64,000 bases of DNA, from NCBI RefSeq assembly GCF_024586455.1, contig NC_065920.1, positions 76,624,215 to 76,688,214 on the forward strand, in the 5' to 3' direction. The notes under the pieces were generated by a model. That model was not told where the DNA came from. It was given only the letters and a program-made list of their open reading frames with translations, and searched no databases. The DNA is from Bactrocera neohumeralis (Eukaryota; Arthropoda; Insecta; Diptera; Tephritidae). Of the stretch, positions 46,515-58,330 are shown piece by piece (the first letter of the stretch is position 1; the number at the start of each line of letters is the position of its first letter). The translations under genes and the position numbers were made by a program.

Positions 46515-47145
46515 GAAAAACGTTAACTTCGGCCGCACTGAATCCATAATACCCTTCACTGATATTTCTTACAGCATAAAAACGTATAAACAGATCTTGA
46601 TCTTGATCGATCAGTTTGTATGGCAGATATACGCTGAAATGGGCCGATCGGAACAATTTTTTCGGAGATTATAGCATTACTTTGGAAAATGATCTATGCC
46701 AAATTGAGAAGATATCTTTTGCAACAAAAAAGTTTTCCATACAAGGACTTGATTTTGACCTCAGTTTGCATGACAGCTACACGCTGAAATAGTCCGAGCG
46801 GGTCAATTTCTTCAGGAATTTTTGCCCTTCTTTTGGTAATATTCCATGCCAAATTTCTTGAAGATATCTCCTCAAATGAAAAAGTTTTCCATACAATGAC
46901 TTGATTCCCATCGTTTAGTTTGTATGTCAGCTACATATATGCTATATTTGTCCAAAGTCAGCAATTGCGACAAACAAGCTCTTGTTGAAAAAAAAACGTG
47001 TGAAAATTTTCAGACTGATAGCTCAAAACTGAGGGTTTAGTTCTTGTATATACAGACGGGTGGCGGATGAAACAACTCATCTCATCCCGCTGATCATTTA
47101 TACATACCTACTATATATTTAACATATATATACTTTATAGAACCG
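46515..47145 (-). repeat. Dispersed repeat 'P', inverted copy
   Basis: Tail first: ACGTTAACTTCGGCCGCACT then AATACCCTTCACTG (46520-46563), three units with GATCAGTTTGTATGGCAG-type words and TTTTCCATACAAGGACTTGA, then the head with CAGACGGGTGG and TCATCCCGCTGATCATTTAT near 47080. Confidence 0.82.
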
Positions 47146-48375
47146 TCCATCTGTAGTATAAAATAAAGATCGTCGTTACAAAAGGAAAGAAAAGCCAGTT
47201 CAAATGCTTTTGGAAGCTGATCGGTATAGAGCCTGATCGTATAAAGGGTGTTCTCGAACTTCATGTTATATGAAATGCCTATTGAAAATGATCCTGATAG
47301 TTCTCTGTTCGTATATAAGGTTTTCTCGAACTCGAGAAAACGGTCTAAAAATTTCAGAAATGAGACCGACTTAAGCGAGATGTATTTCATTATCGAAAAT
47401 AGGCCGCTAATGGATCTGATGATAACGTAAACACCTATTTGTAATATTTGTCTTGAAACTGCTTACCGACATACTTCGATTAAGAAGTTTCTTCAGTTAA
47501 GTTCTAGCATGCTCCATACACTGTACTATGAGATTTAAGTAATTAATATGACGTTTTTAATAAAATATTTTCAGTTTTCTTTTCCAATGTTTTAGCGGCT
47601 CGTGTGTTGTAGAGATCAATACTGAAACCTGGTGTCAAAGCAAAGTTTGTAGTTTTCATTCCTTGCCTGCCGATTTAATCGAATTTTTACCGAAAATCAT
47701 AGACCTTGTCATAACAAGGCTAAAGCATATTTGAGGTTATATACTTCCATGTTCGAGACTAGAAATTATACCTTTTTCTATTGTAGACTGCTCCTTTCCT
47801 TTCATTTATTCGTTCCACATTTGTGTCAAATTACATTTTGTTTATATGAAAATTGCCAAACAACTTTTATTATTTCATTTATTTTCAATTTAATAACTAA
47901 ATTTTACAATTTTCGCCATTTTCACCCGGTCACTTTGCATGTAAAATTACAACCAAATATTAAATATTAATAGAGGCGCTTATTTGCCCTCACAAATCAC
48001 AGCAAAAGCAAATAAAGTGGCATTATTTACTTTATTGCGCATGAGCTCTTCAATTGAATTTTGTATTGAAAATAATTTAATTTGAAATTTTCGTTTAATT
48101 AAAAGTTGTAAATTATTTATGGACATTTTAACAACATTGTCAGTGTAATATATTGATGATGGTGATAATGTTGCTGTTGTTAATGATGTTGTTGGCAGTG
48201 ATGATTCAGATGGTGATTATACTCATATAGTATGATGTCCCTCGTAATGGGACTGGCGATGAGTGAGTAGGTGTTTTAAAATAGTTTGTTCACTACTTCG
48301 ATAGCCAGAACATTTCGCTTTTCATGCTTACAGTTGTTTTTAAAAATTATCATGGCCATCTGAAAGTTGTATAAG
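47146..48375. other. Gene-free stretch
   Basis: AT-rich; an imperfect GATGAT/GTTGTT simple tract lies at 48155-48215. Confidence 0.5.
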
Positions 48376-49050
48376 GATAGCGAGTACAACGGGTATTGAG
48401 CGTACAGCCAGTAGTTGTAGTGAGTAAAGTGAGTATCAGCGGGTGCACTAAGCATAGCAATTAAATTAAGTGTAGCGAGTAAAGTGAGTGGAGCGAGTAA
48501 AGTTAGTAAATCGATTTATTTAACTGTAGCGAGTAAATTAATTGTAGCTAGCAAAGTCGGTATAGCGATAAATTTAAGTGTAGCGAGTAAAGTAGGTATA
48601 GCGAGTAAAGTGAGTATAGCGAGTAAAATAAGTGTAGCGAGTAAATGAAGTGTAGCAAGTAAAATGAGTATAGCGCGTAAAATAAGTTAAATGAATAAAT
48701 TAAGTATAACGAGTAAAGTAAGTAGTACAGCGAGGATAGTGAGTACAACTTGTACAATAAGTACTTTGAGTTCACCGAGTACTGTGAGTATAGCAACTAC
48801 AGTTGGTACAGCAAGTAAAGTTAGTGTAGCGGATGATAACCAGGATAATGAGTACAGCGCGTGTAGTGAGTATGGCGAGTAAAATAGCTATAGCCTGTAT
48901 GGTTAGTGCAGCGAATATAATGGTATAGCGAGTAAAGTAAGTGTGCGTGAATAGTGAGTACAACTAGTACAATGTATAGAGCGAGTATAGCAAGTACAGT
49001 TATTGAAGCGAGTAAAGTATGTATAGCGAGTTTGCTGAGTACATTTACGT
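48376..49050. repeat. 18-bp minisatellite
   Basis: Core unit GCGAGTAAAGTGAGTATA. Five nearly intact units run consecutively at 48583-48680, and more diverged ones on both sides. Because 18 is a multiple of three, the minus strand shows a false LYSLYS-type frame (48548-48796). Confidence 0.92.
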
Positions 49051-49989
49051 GAACCACAATATATTTATATCTACTCGAATTTATAACACAATAACTTTTA
49101 TAAATTAGCGCTTTTTATTGAGGAGTTTGTAAAAAAAATACAATTAAATTGTGGCTTTGTTATGCATTGTCATAACCCAATACCAATACCAATACACATA
49201 ACAATTAATGATTTATATATCGCTATATAAAAACTATCAAAGGCATTCTGCAGCTAATTTTTAATTAATAGTATTAAAAACTGATTTAAAGGCTATTTGT
49301 GGAATTAATAAATTAAATTTAAATTAATTTAGTGGGATTATATATTACTTTTGACGAAAAGAGTACAAAATATAAAAAAATTTTTGTACATGAGTTAATT
49401 GCACTGAAAAAAAAAGTTTTTATTGGGAATAACCACTGGGAGAGGAGAGCAAACCCAATCTATCTATGGGAATTTTGAGGTTTTAAGTGTTAGTTTCTCT
49501 TTAAAGGGGTTCAACGGATTTTAGTAGGAAAACGTGGAGCACTTTTTTATAAAATTTTTTCAATCTCATCAATACCTCTCAATCTCCCTCACTATGACTC
49601 ATTCGTACCGTTGGCCGCTATTAACGTAGACTCGGAAATTCCATAATATTTCCTACGAATTTCATTTCAACTTCAAATTTTTGTTCTTCTCGGCGCGTAT
49701 GTGTTGATCAACCTTCGTATATTTTGTTGTCTGCGACGCAGCGTTTAATCCGCTTAAATGCGGCGCGTACGCACGAAACTTGTGGGAAAGAGGAAATCAA
49801 CAGCAAAAAAGTGTAAATTTCAATTAGCGCCGGCTGGTTTATACTCGTATGAGTCTAGATGCAACGGTAGTCATAAGCTTGTGCATGCTTTGGCCAAAAT
49901 CTGTGTAGATTTGCTTTAAGAATGGAAATGCAGTGGTTTATGTTTGGAAGTACTTAGTTCTACTACGATCAAAAATTTTGTGAAAATTT
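49051..49989. other. Gene-free stretch
   Basis: AT-rich to 49600, then moderately GC-rich to 49880. TTAAAGGGGTTCAACGGATT at 49502 slightly resembles the terminus of the TTAA element at 22402, but nothing else matches. Confidence 0.4.
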
Positions 49990-50990
49990 TATATTTATAA
50001 TTTTCAACTTTTATTTTAAGTTGTACCATTGGAACTAGTACCAAAGTTACTTAGAAAGCATTCCTGAAAACCTATATCGCTGTTTTTGGAGTTATTTTCT
50101 TGGTTTTAAGATAACAGTTAGAGGCGAAACTAGTTCACGAGTAGTTACTTTGAGCCCAGTTTGCCAAATAATGTCGTTATTTTGTTTGTTATAGCAACTA
50201 TTGCGTTTGTAACTATACCGAAATTAATTACTTAGAGAACAGTTGGAACTCAAAATTTTTTATTATTAAAAATCCCAACGGATAAAAAATAGAAAACATA
50301 CATTCAAATAGGATGCTTTGGCGAAACCAAAATAACTTAGATATCTCTAAAAATAGCAAACAGGCTATGTTAAAATTCTTTTTTTAATATTAATATACCA
50401 ACTAGAAACTTTCCGTCCAGTTAAAAAAAAATTAAGATAACTGTTACTAGAGTTGTGTTTATTAGCTAAAGCATTTGTTCCATTTGCAACTAGTTCAAAA
50501 ACAGTTATTTTTTACTGAGTTACTGAAAACCCACATAAATCGTTGCTTTTGGAGTTATGGTCGTTTATTAATATAAGTTCAAGAACTAGTTCACGAGTAG
50601 TTACTTTGACACCAGTTACAAAAAATTTAGAAATAAGTCTTTTTGGGTTTTTTCGTCATTTAAAACAACTGTGTAATTTTGAACTAGTCCTGTAGTTACT
50701 TCGAGAACAGTTGAAACTCAAGTTTTGTTTCTTAATTAAAGCATTTGTGCCATTTGTAACTAGTCAAAAAGTAGTTACCTTTTTACTGAGTTGCTGAAAA
50801 TCTGCATGTATCGATGATTTTGGAGTTATGATTTGTTTGTTAATATAAGTACATGAACTAGTTCAAGAGTACACACATTGATACCAGTTACATGAAATGT
50901 ATTAGTAACGTTTTCTACGTTATTTAAAACAACTGTATAATTTTGAACTGGACCAAAACTAGTTACTTTGAGTCCAGTTAATTTTTTATT
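49990..50990. repeat. ACTAGTT-rich tandem repeat, period about 270 bp
   Basis: GCATTTGTTCCATTTGCAAC at 50471 and GCATTTGTGCCATTTGTAAC at 50741 give a 270-bp period; an older unit precedes (50059). Each unit contains GAACTAGTTCACGAGTAGTT-type words, TGGAGTTAT, AACAACTGT.TAATTTTGAA and CAGTT. About 3.5 units, diverged. Confidence 0.85.
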
Positions 50991-51118
50991 AAGTGAAAAC
51001 AGCAAAACTGCTTGCGGAAAACTAAAACATTTTTTGGCAAGCTACTGTATATATTTTTACAAAAAAAATTATAGTAAATAACTATTAACTAATAATAATT
51101 TTGCATTTTAAATTTCAG

Positions 51119-51938
51119 TGTGGATCTCAGCAAAGGTGCGCGGCATGACTGCTTGAATAAATGCTAAAATGTTGAACCACAAATGCGTCAGCCAATTATG
51201 TTAAACGCCAATTTGAAGGCAGCGCGAAGAAACGCCCGCCACTGTTGAAGAGCGCAAAGGAATTCGCGCCACGCAAGCGGAAAAAGGCAACGCATACCAA
51301 TTAAAATATCATTTAATGAAAAACCAACAGAGCGCCAGCATTTCAAGTAAACAAATGCAATGCATACGCAATAAGAGCTGACTATTCAAGTGGCGGAAAA
51401 AAGTTAATCGAGTGATTGCATCGGTCAGTAATTAGCAATGGTGCGCACAAACACACACACACACACAGGCACATGCGCGCATCATTATGTAATATGCATA
51501 TAGAATAAATGTATAAAACATGAGAAATGCGCATAAAACCAATTTGTTTGTGGCAAATGTGAAATATTGAAATGAAAATAAAATCAAACGCTCAACTGCA
51601 TATGTGAGTGTGCCAGTGTGTGTATGTACAAAAACAAAGTGGCAGTCACGTTGAAATAAATAAAAGCCATTAAAAAATTATTAACAAAGTAATTAAAAAG
51701 AGCACAGCTTGCGCGCGCGTGTGTCGGTATAATTGCGGCGGCCATTTTGCCATAATTTAATTAAATACAAATAAGGTGGCAACTCGAAATTGTTTATAAA
51801 GAGCAGCCGTAGCAGCAGCAGCTGGAGTCACAAAGCGCGACAACGCTTTGTATTGCTGCTTGCAACAGAATTTTGTCAACAAACCGACGGTCAGGCACAT
51901 AGACACACACACATACAAGGGCGCGCTTGTGTCCAACT
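51119..51938 (+). promoter_or_regulatory. Candidate 5' leader of the secreted-protein gene
   Basis: GC-richer, element-free sequence upstream of the coding exon. A possible splice acceptor (TTTTAAATTTCAG at 51106-51118) marks its left edge, so 51119-51938 may be a long 5' untranslated exon part; alternatively transcription starts within it. A CA tract lies at 51450-51468. Confidence 0.35.
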
Positions 51939-52131
51939 ATGAAACCGTATCCGACCACAATGTCAACGCGCCGCCTGGGATGTGCGCGCCAAATGACATG
52001 CGCCGCCGCGCTGCTACTGTGTCGCGCGCTTGTAATTATCGCGCTCAGCGAGCGGCTGCTGGCGGTCGGCGCGGGCAGCGGCGGCGGTAGTGGCGGCAGC
52101 GGAGGCGCCGGCGGCAGCATCGGCAATAATG
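51939..52131 (+). CDS. Candidate first coding exon of a secreted or membrane protein (unidentified)
   Basis: ATG at 51939 is the first in-frame after TAG 51900-51902; a second ATG at 51960 has an even better context (CCACAATGTC). The product begins MKPYPTTMSTRRLGCARQ, then the hydrophobic core AAALLLCRALVIIALS and LLAVGAGSGGGSGGSG, then GAGGSIGNN: a basic n-region, h-region and likely cleavage near AVGA|GS, followed by a flexible Gly/Ser linker. The exon ends at 52131 before GTGAGTAAAT, a near-consensus donor (phase 1). Strong GC at third positions, unlike the flanks. Further exons would lie downstream, probably beyond a long intron. Gene not recognised; a cell-surface receptor or adhesion protein is one guess only. 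Confidence 0.55.
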
Positions 52132-53149
52132 GTGAGTAAATAAGCGAGCGAGGCCAAATGGCTAGATAGCGTAAGTGCAGGGATAATATTTTTATAGCTT
52201 TGCAGGCTTAAAATAAATAAATTCGCCGTCGATAAGCGCCAAGTCATAAGCAACAATGGCAATACGCAAGCGCTAAAGCAACTTTTAAATTAAAATGTAT
52301 TATTTGTATTTTTATGCTTTCACAGTTAGTGCGCTGAGGTGTGACGCATATTTTTATACAATATTTTGAAATAACTGCATTTTAATTAAGCCGTCGGAGT
52401 GCATGATTTCAATGCAGTGCGAAAATGCGCGCACATAACCTCAAATTAAAATTTTTATAAATAAAAAGTTTTTTTTACACAAAATAAGCAGCGTTTGTAT
52501 TCTTACAATTCAATATTAAATTCGAAATAAAATATGCGCTCGACTGCCGCATAAAATTGCCTACTAAATGTGCGCATAAATTTCAGTATCAGCAAACCTC
52601 AAGCCGCTTGCGCGCTCTGCGCCTACAAGCATTTGCATATTTTAGCGCTCAAAACCACACACACACACTGTAAAAATGCCCGCCATTATACCATTATATG
52701 CCAAATTTTGGCCGCAAGCAAATTCAGTCTGCTAATGGGGGGCAAAACGGAGGCGTGATTAAACAACGAGATAGACCTCGTTCGCTCATACACACACACA
52801 TAGACACAATTCAATTAGCTAATTTGCATTTAAGCGCCTAAAAATATACAATACAATTATGATGCAACAAAAAGTTATCAACATATAAACCGTTATGGTG
52901 CGTTGTGTGGTTTTTGGTGGGCGGGCAGGCGGGGAACTAGGCTCAAATTTCCATGGTTGACAAATATTGAAAGTATACCCAGCATAAATATTGAAAATTT
53001 TATTATAACTAAGCATTTTACAGACTGATTTGCTTTTTACTAGTTAAAAAGTAGTTATATACTGGTTAATACTCACGATATTTGTGGTTTGCTTCGGAAT
53101 AAATTTTTTTAATAAATAGCTGCATAGAGACTGTGCGGAATTTAAACAT
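52132..53149. other. Probable start of an intron
   Basis: Starts with the donor GTGAGTAAAT. AT-rich with CA tracts near 52657 and 52790. An ACTAGTT word at 53039 hints at a decayed unit of the flanking tandem repeat. Confidence 0.4.
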
Positions 53150-54600
53150 TTTGAAAAATTTTGGGTTCCTTGATCCCGTAACCGATCCCCAGAAGGACCT
53201 CCGCAATTTCCACAAAAGGCGGTTCAAAGATGCCAGGATTTCGGGGATCTGACACTGTTTGGTTCGCAGTGTTGCTTTTTATGCTCTTCATCCAGGCTGA
53301 CATTGATTCCAACCTTTGCTCGGAGATATTTTTATGCTGCGTATGCACTAAAGATCTTCAACTTAATTCCATCTCGATAATTCTGGTCCAAAAATTACTA
53401 AATTCCGGCTCCGCAATTCCCACTACAGCTGGTTCAAAGATACCGGGATCGTACCGTACTTTATCCAGCTAAGACTGCCATTTCGAGGATCTAATCCTGT
53501 TTGAATCACAGGGTTGTTCTTTATACTTTTGATCCGGGCTGATATTGAGTCCAACATTGCCTCGGAGTGTTTTTCACGCTGCGTATGCGCCAAAAGGCTT
53601 CAACATAATTCCATCTTGTGAAATTCCGAGTGACCGAAAAGTAACCTCTACGGTCTCAACTAAGCAGCATGACTCCCAGTCTGACCAATCAATACCCGCC
53701 AACCACGCGATTGCCACATGGCAAGTCTTGGTTCCTCGCACCATCTGTTTCGCGTGTCAGACCTTGCAGTCAGATGCAATCCTTGGACTGGCTGAGTGTC
53801 GTTTGTTGCTGTTTACTGCATGAGTCTGCTCCCGCAACAACCGTCCATGTCGTCGGAAAACCACACACAAGTACGACAATCACCCCTGGTGTTAATGCTG
53901 CTGCAAAGATCCGCTACCTGCACTCAACTCTCTCATTCGAGGGATCATACCAATTTACCGTGACAAACCCGACTTTTACCACTGAACTGCAACAGACTAT
54001 CGAGCAAGATCGAGGGTTAGTTGGTTTTATGCGACGGGAAGGCATCGTTAGCTGTGGTCCAAGAAACCAATTTAAAAAGCCGCCTGAGATGTGCATGTTT
54101 CAATGTCTTACGTAAGATCGCGAGCGAAGTTTTTTTGGCGGCCTAGCATTCTTTCTGACCTAAAGAGTTCAGTTTTGTCTTATCGAGGCGGCATCGGCAA
54201 AGGATACTATCCTAGAATCTCAGGACATAGCTATCCGTATCTGGGAAATGTTCTAAAGATCTTACTTAACAACTTTGTATAAGAGACTATACGTCTATAA
54301 TCGGTTTAGAGCCAGCGATTTGTAATTGGAAGTTTGTTTTGGGAGTCATAAGAGTTGTTGTCCCAATCACGATCCAAACATCGAGACATACATAGATGCT
54401 TTGGTTCGTGGTAAGAACCGATTGGTATGTGACGATTTTAGCTCGCATCACGATCTGTGGCACTCCTTCTTGTCAAATGATCGTGGTTCGGGAGATGGAT
54501 CTGGCTTCATCATACCTGTATAGACGACTCCACATTCTGCACAGTGAAAGACAAAGCCCCAGATTTACCGCATCAGTAATTTTTATGTCTCTTTAAACTA
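53150..54600 (+). mobile_element. LINE 5' part: tandem leader repeats plus endonuclease scrap
   Basis: 53150-53640 contains two copies of a roughly 242-bp unit (GATTTCGGGGATCTGACACT at 53237, counterpart CATTTCGAGGATCTAATCCT at 53479; both continue to TTCAAC.TAATTCCATCT). 54380-54570 reads as an AP-type endonuclease block: DPNIETYIDALVRGKNRLVC, DDFSSHHDLWHSFLSNDRG (GDFN in active relatives, so Gly and Asn are changed), then, after a frameshift, IDDSTFCTVKDKAP. The frames between are not recognised; they may be ORF1 or the ORF2 start. The copy stops at about 54600 without reverse transcriptase. Confidence 0.65.
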
Positions 54601-55415
54601 TTTTCGAAACTACTGTTTTAAATTACCGAAAAGTATTCGTAAAGTGAACAGCGAAATAGTTTTTTATTCCTCTTATGCACCAAAATTACTAAACTTGTGG
54701 TTAGCAACATGGTAACTATTTAGTTAGTCTACTTATTAGTGATAAATTTGACTAAAATCATTTTTCTTTGCCATAAATAGATCTATTTTCTAATTATTTT
54801 GACAATTTTCATAATTTATATAAAATTTTTAAGGCAGTACGATGTTAAAGCACTGGTCCAAAAGTGGTTACTTCGGAACTAGTTCCATATTAGTTACTCT
54901 CTGAAATAATGTGCTTCTATTGCAGTATGGAAAGCAACGAAAAACCCGTGAAAGTTGTTTTTCTCGTAACTAGTTACAAACTAGTTCGTGTTTGAGCTAA
55001 TATACATATGTAAGTCTAATTGACTAAAACTAGTTATTTTTGCTGCTATAAATAAATCTAGTTTCTTATTATTTTAACAGTTTTTAGAATTTATTTTCAA
55101 TTTTTTTATTAAGTAGAATGTTAAAGTACTGGTCCAAAAATGGTTACCTTGAAACTGGTTTCAGATTAGTTCCTACCTAAAATAATGTACTTCTATAGAA
55201 GTATGGTATAAAAAAAGTTGAAAATTCTTTTCGTCGTAACTAGTTACAAACTAGTTCGCGATTAAGCCAATATAAGTCTAGTTAGATTCCCATCTGAATT
55301 AAATTGCTCTTATAGTATAACCGAAAGCAACAAAAAAAAGTTGAAAGTTGTTTTCCTCCTAACTAGTAGCAAACTAGTTCTTGTCTAAGCTAATATAAGC
55401 CTAATTGTATTTGCA
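54601..55415. repeat. ACTAGTT-rich tandem repeat, period about 275 bp
   Basis: CTGGTCCAAAA.TGGTTAC at 54853 and 55129 (276 bp apart); GACTAAAAtC/aC at 54750 and 55022. Units contain GTAACTAGTTACAAACTAGT, TTGAGCTAATATA and AATAATGT.CTTCTAT. Related in vocabulary to the blocks at 50 and 58 kb. Confidence 0.85.
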
Positions 55416-56919
55416 ATTGCTCATTTCGCTTTGCTGCCACGCTCTATCTGGCGACTATAATTGAATTGATGGCTGCATTGTGCCTGCCAATGCTGCCAAT
55501 CAGCTGCGAAATATTGTCATTGGCTGAATGGTTCGCGTTTCGCGCGCAGAAAAAATGCGGTTTTTATGGCAAAAATGTCAAAGCATTATGACATTGTTTA
55601 CTGTTATTGTTGCAAATGCGCCTGACAGTATGCAAATTATAATGACTATTATTGGCAATATTTGTGCAGCGATGTTTTTGCTGATATTTCCTCCACAGCG
55701 CTGTTGCATGCCGCTTTGTTTGCACAGCGTGTTGCATAATGAACATGAGTGCGTGAATGTTAATGGACGACAGCCCATTAAAAAATGCTAGTTTGTATTG
55801 TTATTGCAATTTTGTGCTTGTTTTGTTGGGGTTTTTGCATTTTTTTATCGTTCTCGGTTTTATTACTGATTTTTCTGCAGTGCTTTTGTTGCTGCCACGA
55901 AATATTGGCATCAATACGCAAATTGTTGTTATTGCTTTTGTTTTTTTTTCGTTCCCGCTTTGTATTTGCTGTTTATATGCAAATTACTTTGTCGCCACTT
56001 ATAAGTCGCGCCCTACCACGCTCGTGCGGGTCCCCGACTCCTTACACTTTGTTCTTGAGTGCATCATACAACACTCGTTTCGTATGTTGCAAGTGCACAA
56101 GTGGCGAGGCAATAAAACGGCTGCCGACACGATTAATAACGCGCTCTAAGGAGTTTACTGCTGGTTTTTCTCAAAGCTGCTGCTGTGCATCAACATACAT
56201 ATATACTAACAAAAAGGCATTGGCTGCAGCTTTATTGCTTGTGCCACACTTCCTCTCCGCTAAGTTGTTGTGACAGTGCTCTTGACAGGGAATTTGCTTC
56301 ATTAATTAGTGACAATTAAAAAGTTTATTTATACATTATTTAGGCGACAGTCTGTGCTACAGGCGCTGCTGGCGTGTGGGTGGTCTCGCTGGTGGGGGTG
56401 GATGGTGGAAGTTGCCGACGAGGGAGCACCCTATTTACAAGTGCCTCTGCAGTGGCACTACAGCTGTGTTTGTTGCAATTGCGTTAATTGTTGTTGCTAA
56501 GGTATTCATTTTGACTTGAGTCAATTCGCTTTGCGCTGATTAAAGCATGTGATTAAATTTTAATTGTCTTTCTTAGAAAAAAGAAAGCAAAAAATAAAAT
56601 TTAGACGCAATTTACATGCAGTCTTGCGATTTAGTGTAGTGAAGAGGGTGGAATAGAAAAAATCCAGACGCTTGAAGATAGCTCTCACATTCTATTTATA
56701 GCATAACTTCGCTATTTGCTTCTAAAATAATTTTTTCTTAAAGTTTAACGAAACTGCGATGGAAAAATTGGAAAGGAAGATATTTCACAAAATCCAGAAA
56801 AGTAAAATTCTTACTTATGTATATCAGAAAATTTTCAATAAAGCTTCCAAAATGGTTTTCTTAACTAATCTGCGATAGGTTGGGTTGGGGTAAAGTTTCG
56901 TTCCAAAGATGGACGAGAA
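55416..56919. other. GC-richer region without a supported gene
   Basis: 55420-56520 resembles leader/promoter sequence (CAACAACAATTAACGC on minus near 56490). Overlapping plus frames of 130 and 162 codons at 55757-56273 are Cys/Phe/Leu-rich in both frames and have no family resemblance or splice signals, so they are not called. 56560-56920 is AT-rich. Confidence 0.35.
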
Positions 56920-57735
56920 CGCAGCGCCTCTGTGATACTTAAATACTCCTAAGTATCTGAAAAGCACTTTGAGTTTACCACAAATTTGCTGAGGGGACTT
57001 ACATCAATTTCGAAGATTTTGCAAGTTTCGCTGAAGACTTGTCTGCTGTTATAAATATTTTAACCTGAGTTTTCCAAAAATTGGACAACGCTGGAGATAG
57101 TGTCTGGATGTTTCCACCTCTTCCCTACAACTTTGACATTTGGTTATGATCAGTAAAAACTCTTGATTGCGTCAAGATGAACCTTACTTACAGACAGTCT
57201 TTCAGTGAATCTCCTGCGTTTCTTAACAGGCGCAAAAGATCTCGCAGGTCCACAGGACCTATTTGTTGAGCAATGTCTGCTAAGCTTGAGAGGACAACCT
57301 AGACCCAACTCGTTCTTAGTTAGATGTAATGGAAGCAACGTTGCTCTCTCTTGCGAACTCATCGGCTCAGTTAATAGCGATTCCAATCTGGCTAGGCACC
57401 CAGCTGAGTATTATAATAAATAAACTTTATGCTACATCTAGAGACGACAGACATTCCTTAATTAGTTTTGAGTGCACAGGGAGCGAGCGCAAAACTCGTA
57501 TTGCTGTTTGTTGTCGACGTGAATGTTCACTTCCCTGAAAGAAGTTTGAACTTCGGAGCAACGCATCTACCTTGATGACGGTCACCTGCGGTTGAAAAAT
57601 ACTACAGTGCTCCGGTAGCCTAAGTCTATGCTTTAGAGACAGTTCCCTACAGAAAACTAACACTCCAGCTTTCCTTCTGACTTTGGAATCTTTCGTGAAA
57701 AAGCGTCTCTTATCTAGCGGTTTCGCACCAGTCAT
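56920..57735 (-). mobile_element. LINE relic: RNase H and C-terminal zinc motif
   Basis: Minus strand: FTKDSKV (TDGSK in relatives, catalytic Asp region changed) near 57700, FCRELSLKHRLRLPEHCSIF near 57655-57600, KVDALLRSSNFF, RVLRSLPVHSKLIKECLSSL near 57485-57430, WVPS.IGIAIN and ADELARESNVASIT near 57390-57340, and then the tail CQSCREEVETSRHYLQRCPI near 57140-57080. Frameshifts and a few stops. Same family group as 6776-8232. Confidence 0.85.
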
Positions 57736-57849
57736 AAGTCCCTCGTCGGTATGTGAGCAGAGAAAGAAGTGAAAGTAAAAATTTTGTAATCAGTTCAAAA
57801 AACACAGGCTTTGTGTTGCTTATAATTTTTACATCCTGACATATTAAGT

Positions 57850-58330
57850 TTGCCACGATGTTAGTTGTGTACTGGTCCGTAACTAGTTACATAGTAGTTT
57901 ATTTCCAACATTTTCTTGTTAGCTTACAATCGCTAAATTTCTACTTAAACATGGCAGTATTACAAATTTTGGAATTTTTTGCGGTATTAGTCCATTACGA
58001 GCTAGTTGCAGACTAGTTATGTATGTATAACAAGAAGCCAACAATAACTCTCATATTAGCTCATAAACGTCTTAACTCAGTGATTAACTAAAAAATAATA
58101 ACTTGTTGTACACTGGTCCGTAAGTAGTTACAATGTAGCTAGTTTTCTAAATTTTTTTGTTGGCTTACAATCACTCAATCTCTACATAAATATAAAAATA
58201 ACTCCAAATTTTTTTTTGAGATACTAGTCCATTATGAATTAGTTGTGGACCAGTTATGTATAACCAATTGCCAACCACAACTCTCTTGTTAGCTCCCAAA
58301 CGTCTCAACTCGGTGAAGTGGCTTAAAACG
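57850..58330. repeat. ACTAGTT-rich tandem repeat, period 241 bp
   Basis: ACTGGTCCGTAACTAGTTAC at 57871 and ACTGGTCCGTAAGTAGTTAC at 58112. Two units, each with GTTGCAGACTAGTTATGTAT-type and TTAGCTC..AAACGTCT.AAC words. Confidence 0.88.

Noticed and set aside
48548..48796. 82-codon LYSLYS-rich frame
   Set aside because: Direct by-product of the 18-bp minisatellite.
49502..49525. Possible second end of the TTAA element (TTAAAGGGGTTCAACGGATT)
   Set aside because: Only about 18 of 24 bases agree and similarity does not continue inward.
55757..56273. Overlapping 130- and 162-codon Cys/Phe/Leu-rich frames
   Set aside because: Two equally long frames in different phases over T-rich sequence, with no domain, no start context and no splice signals.
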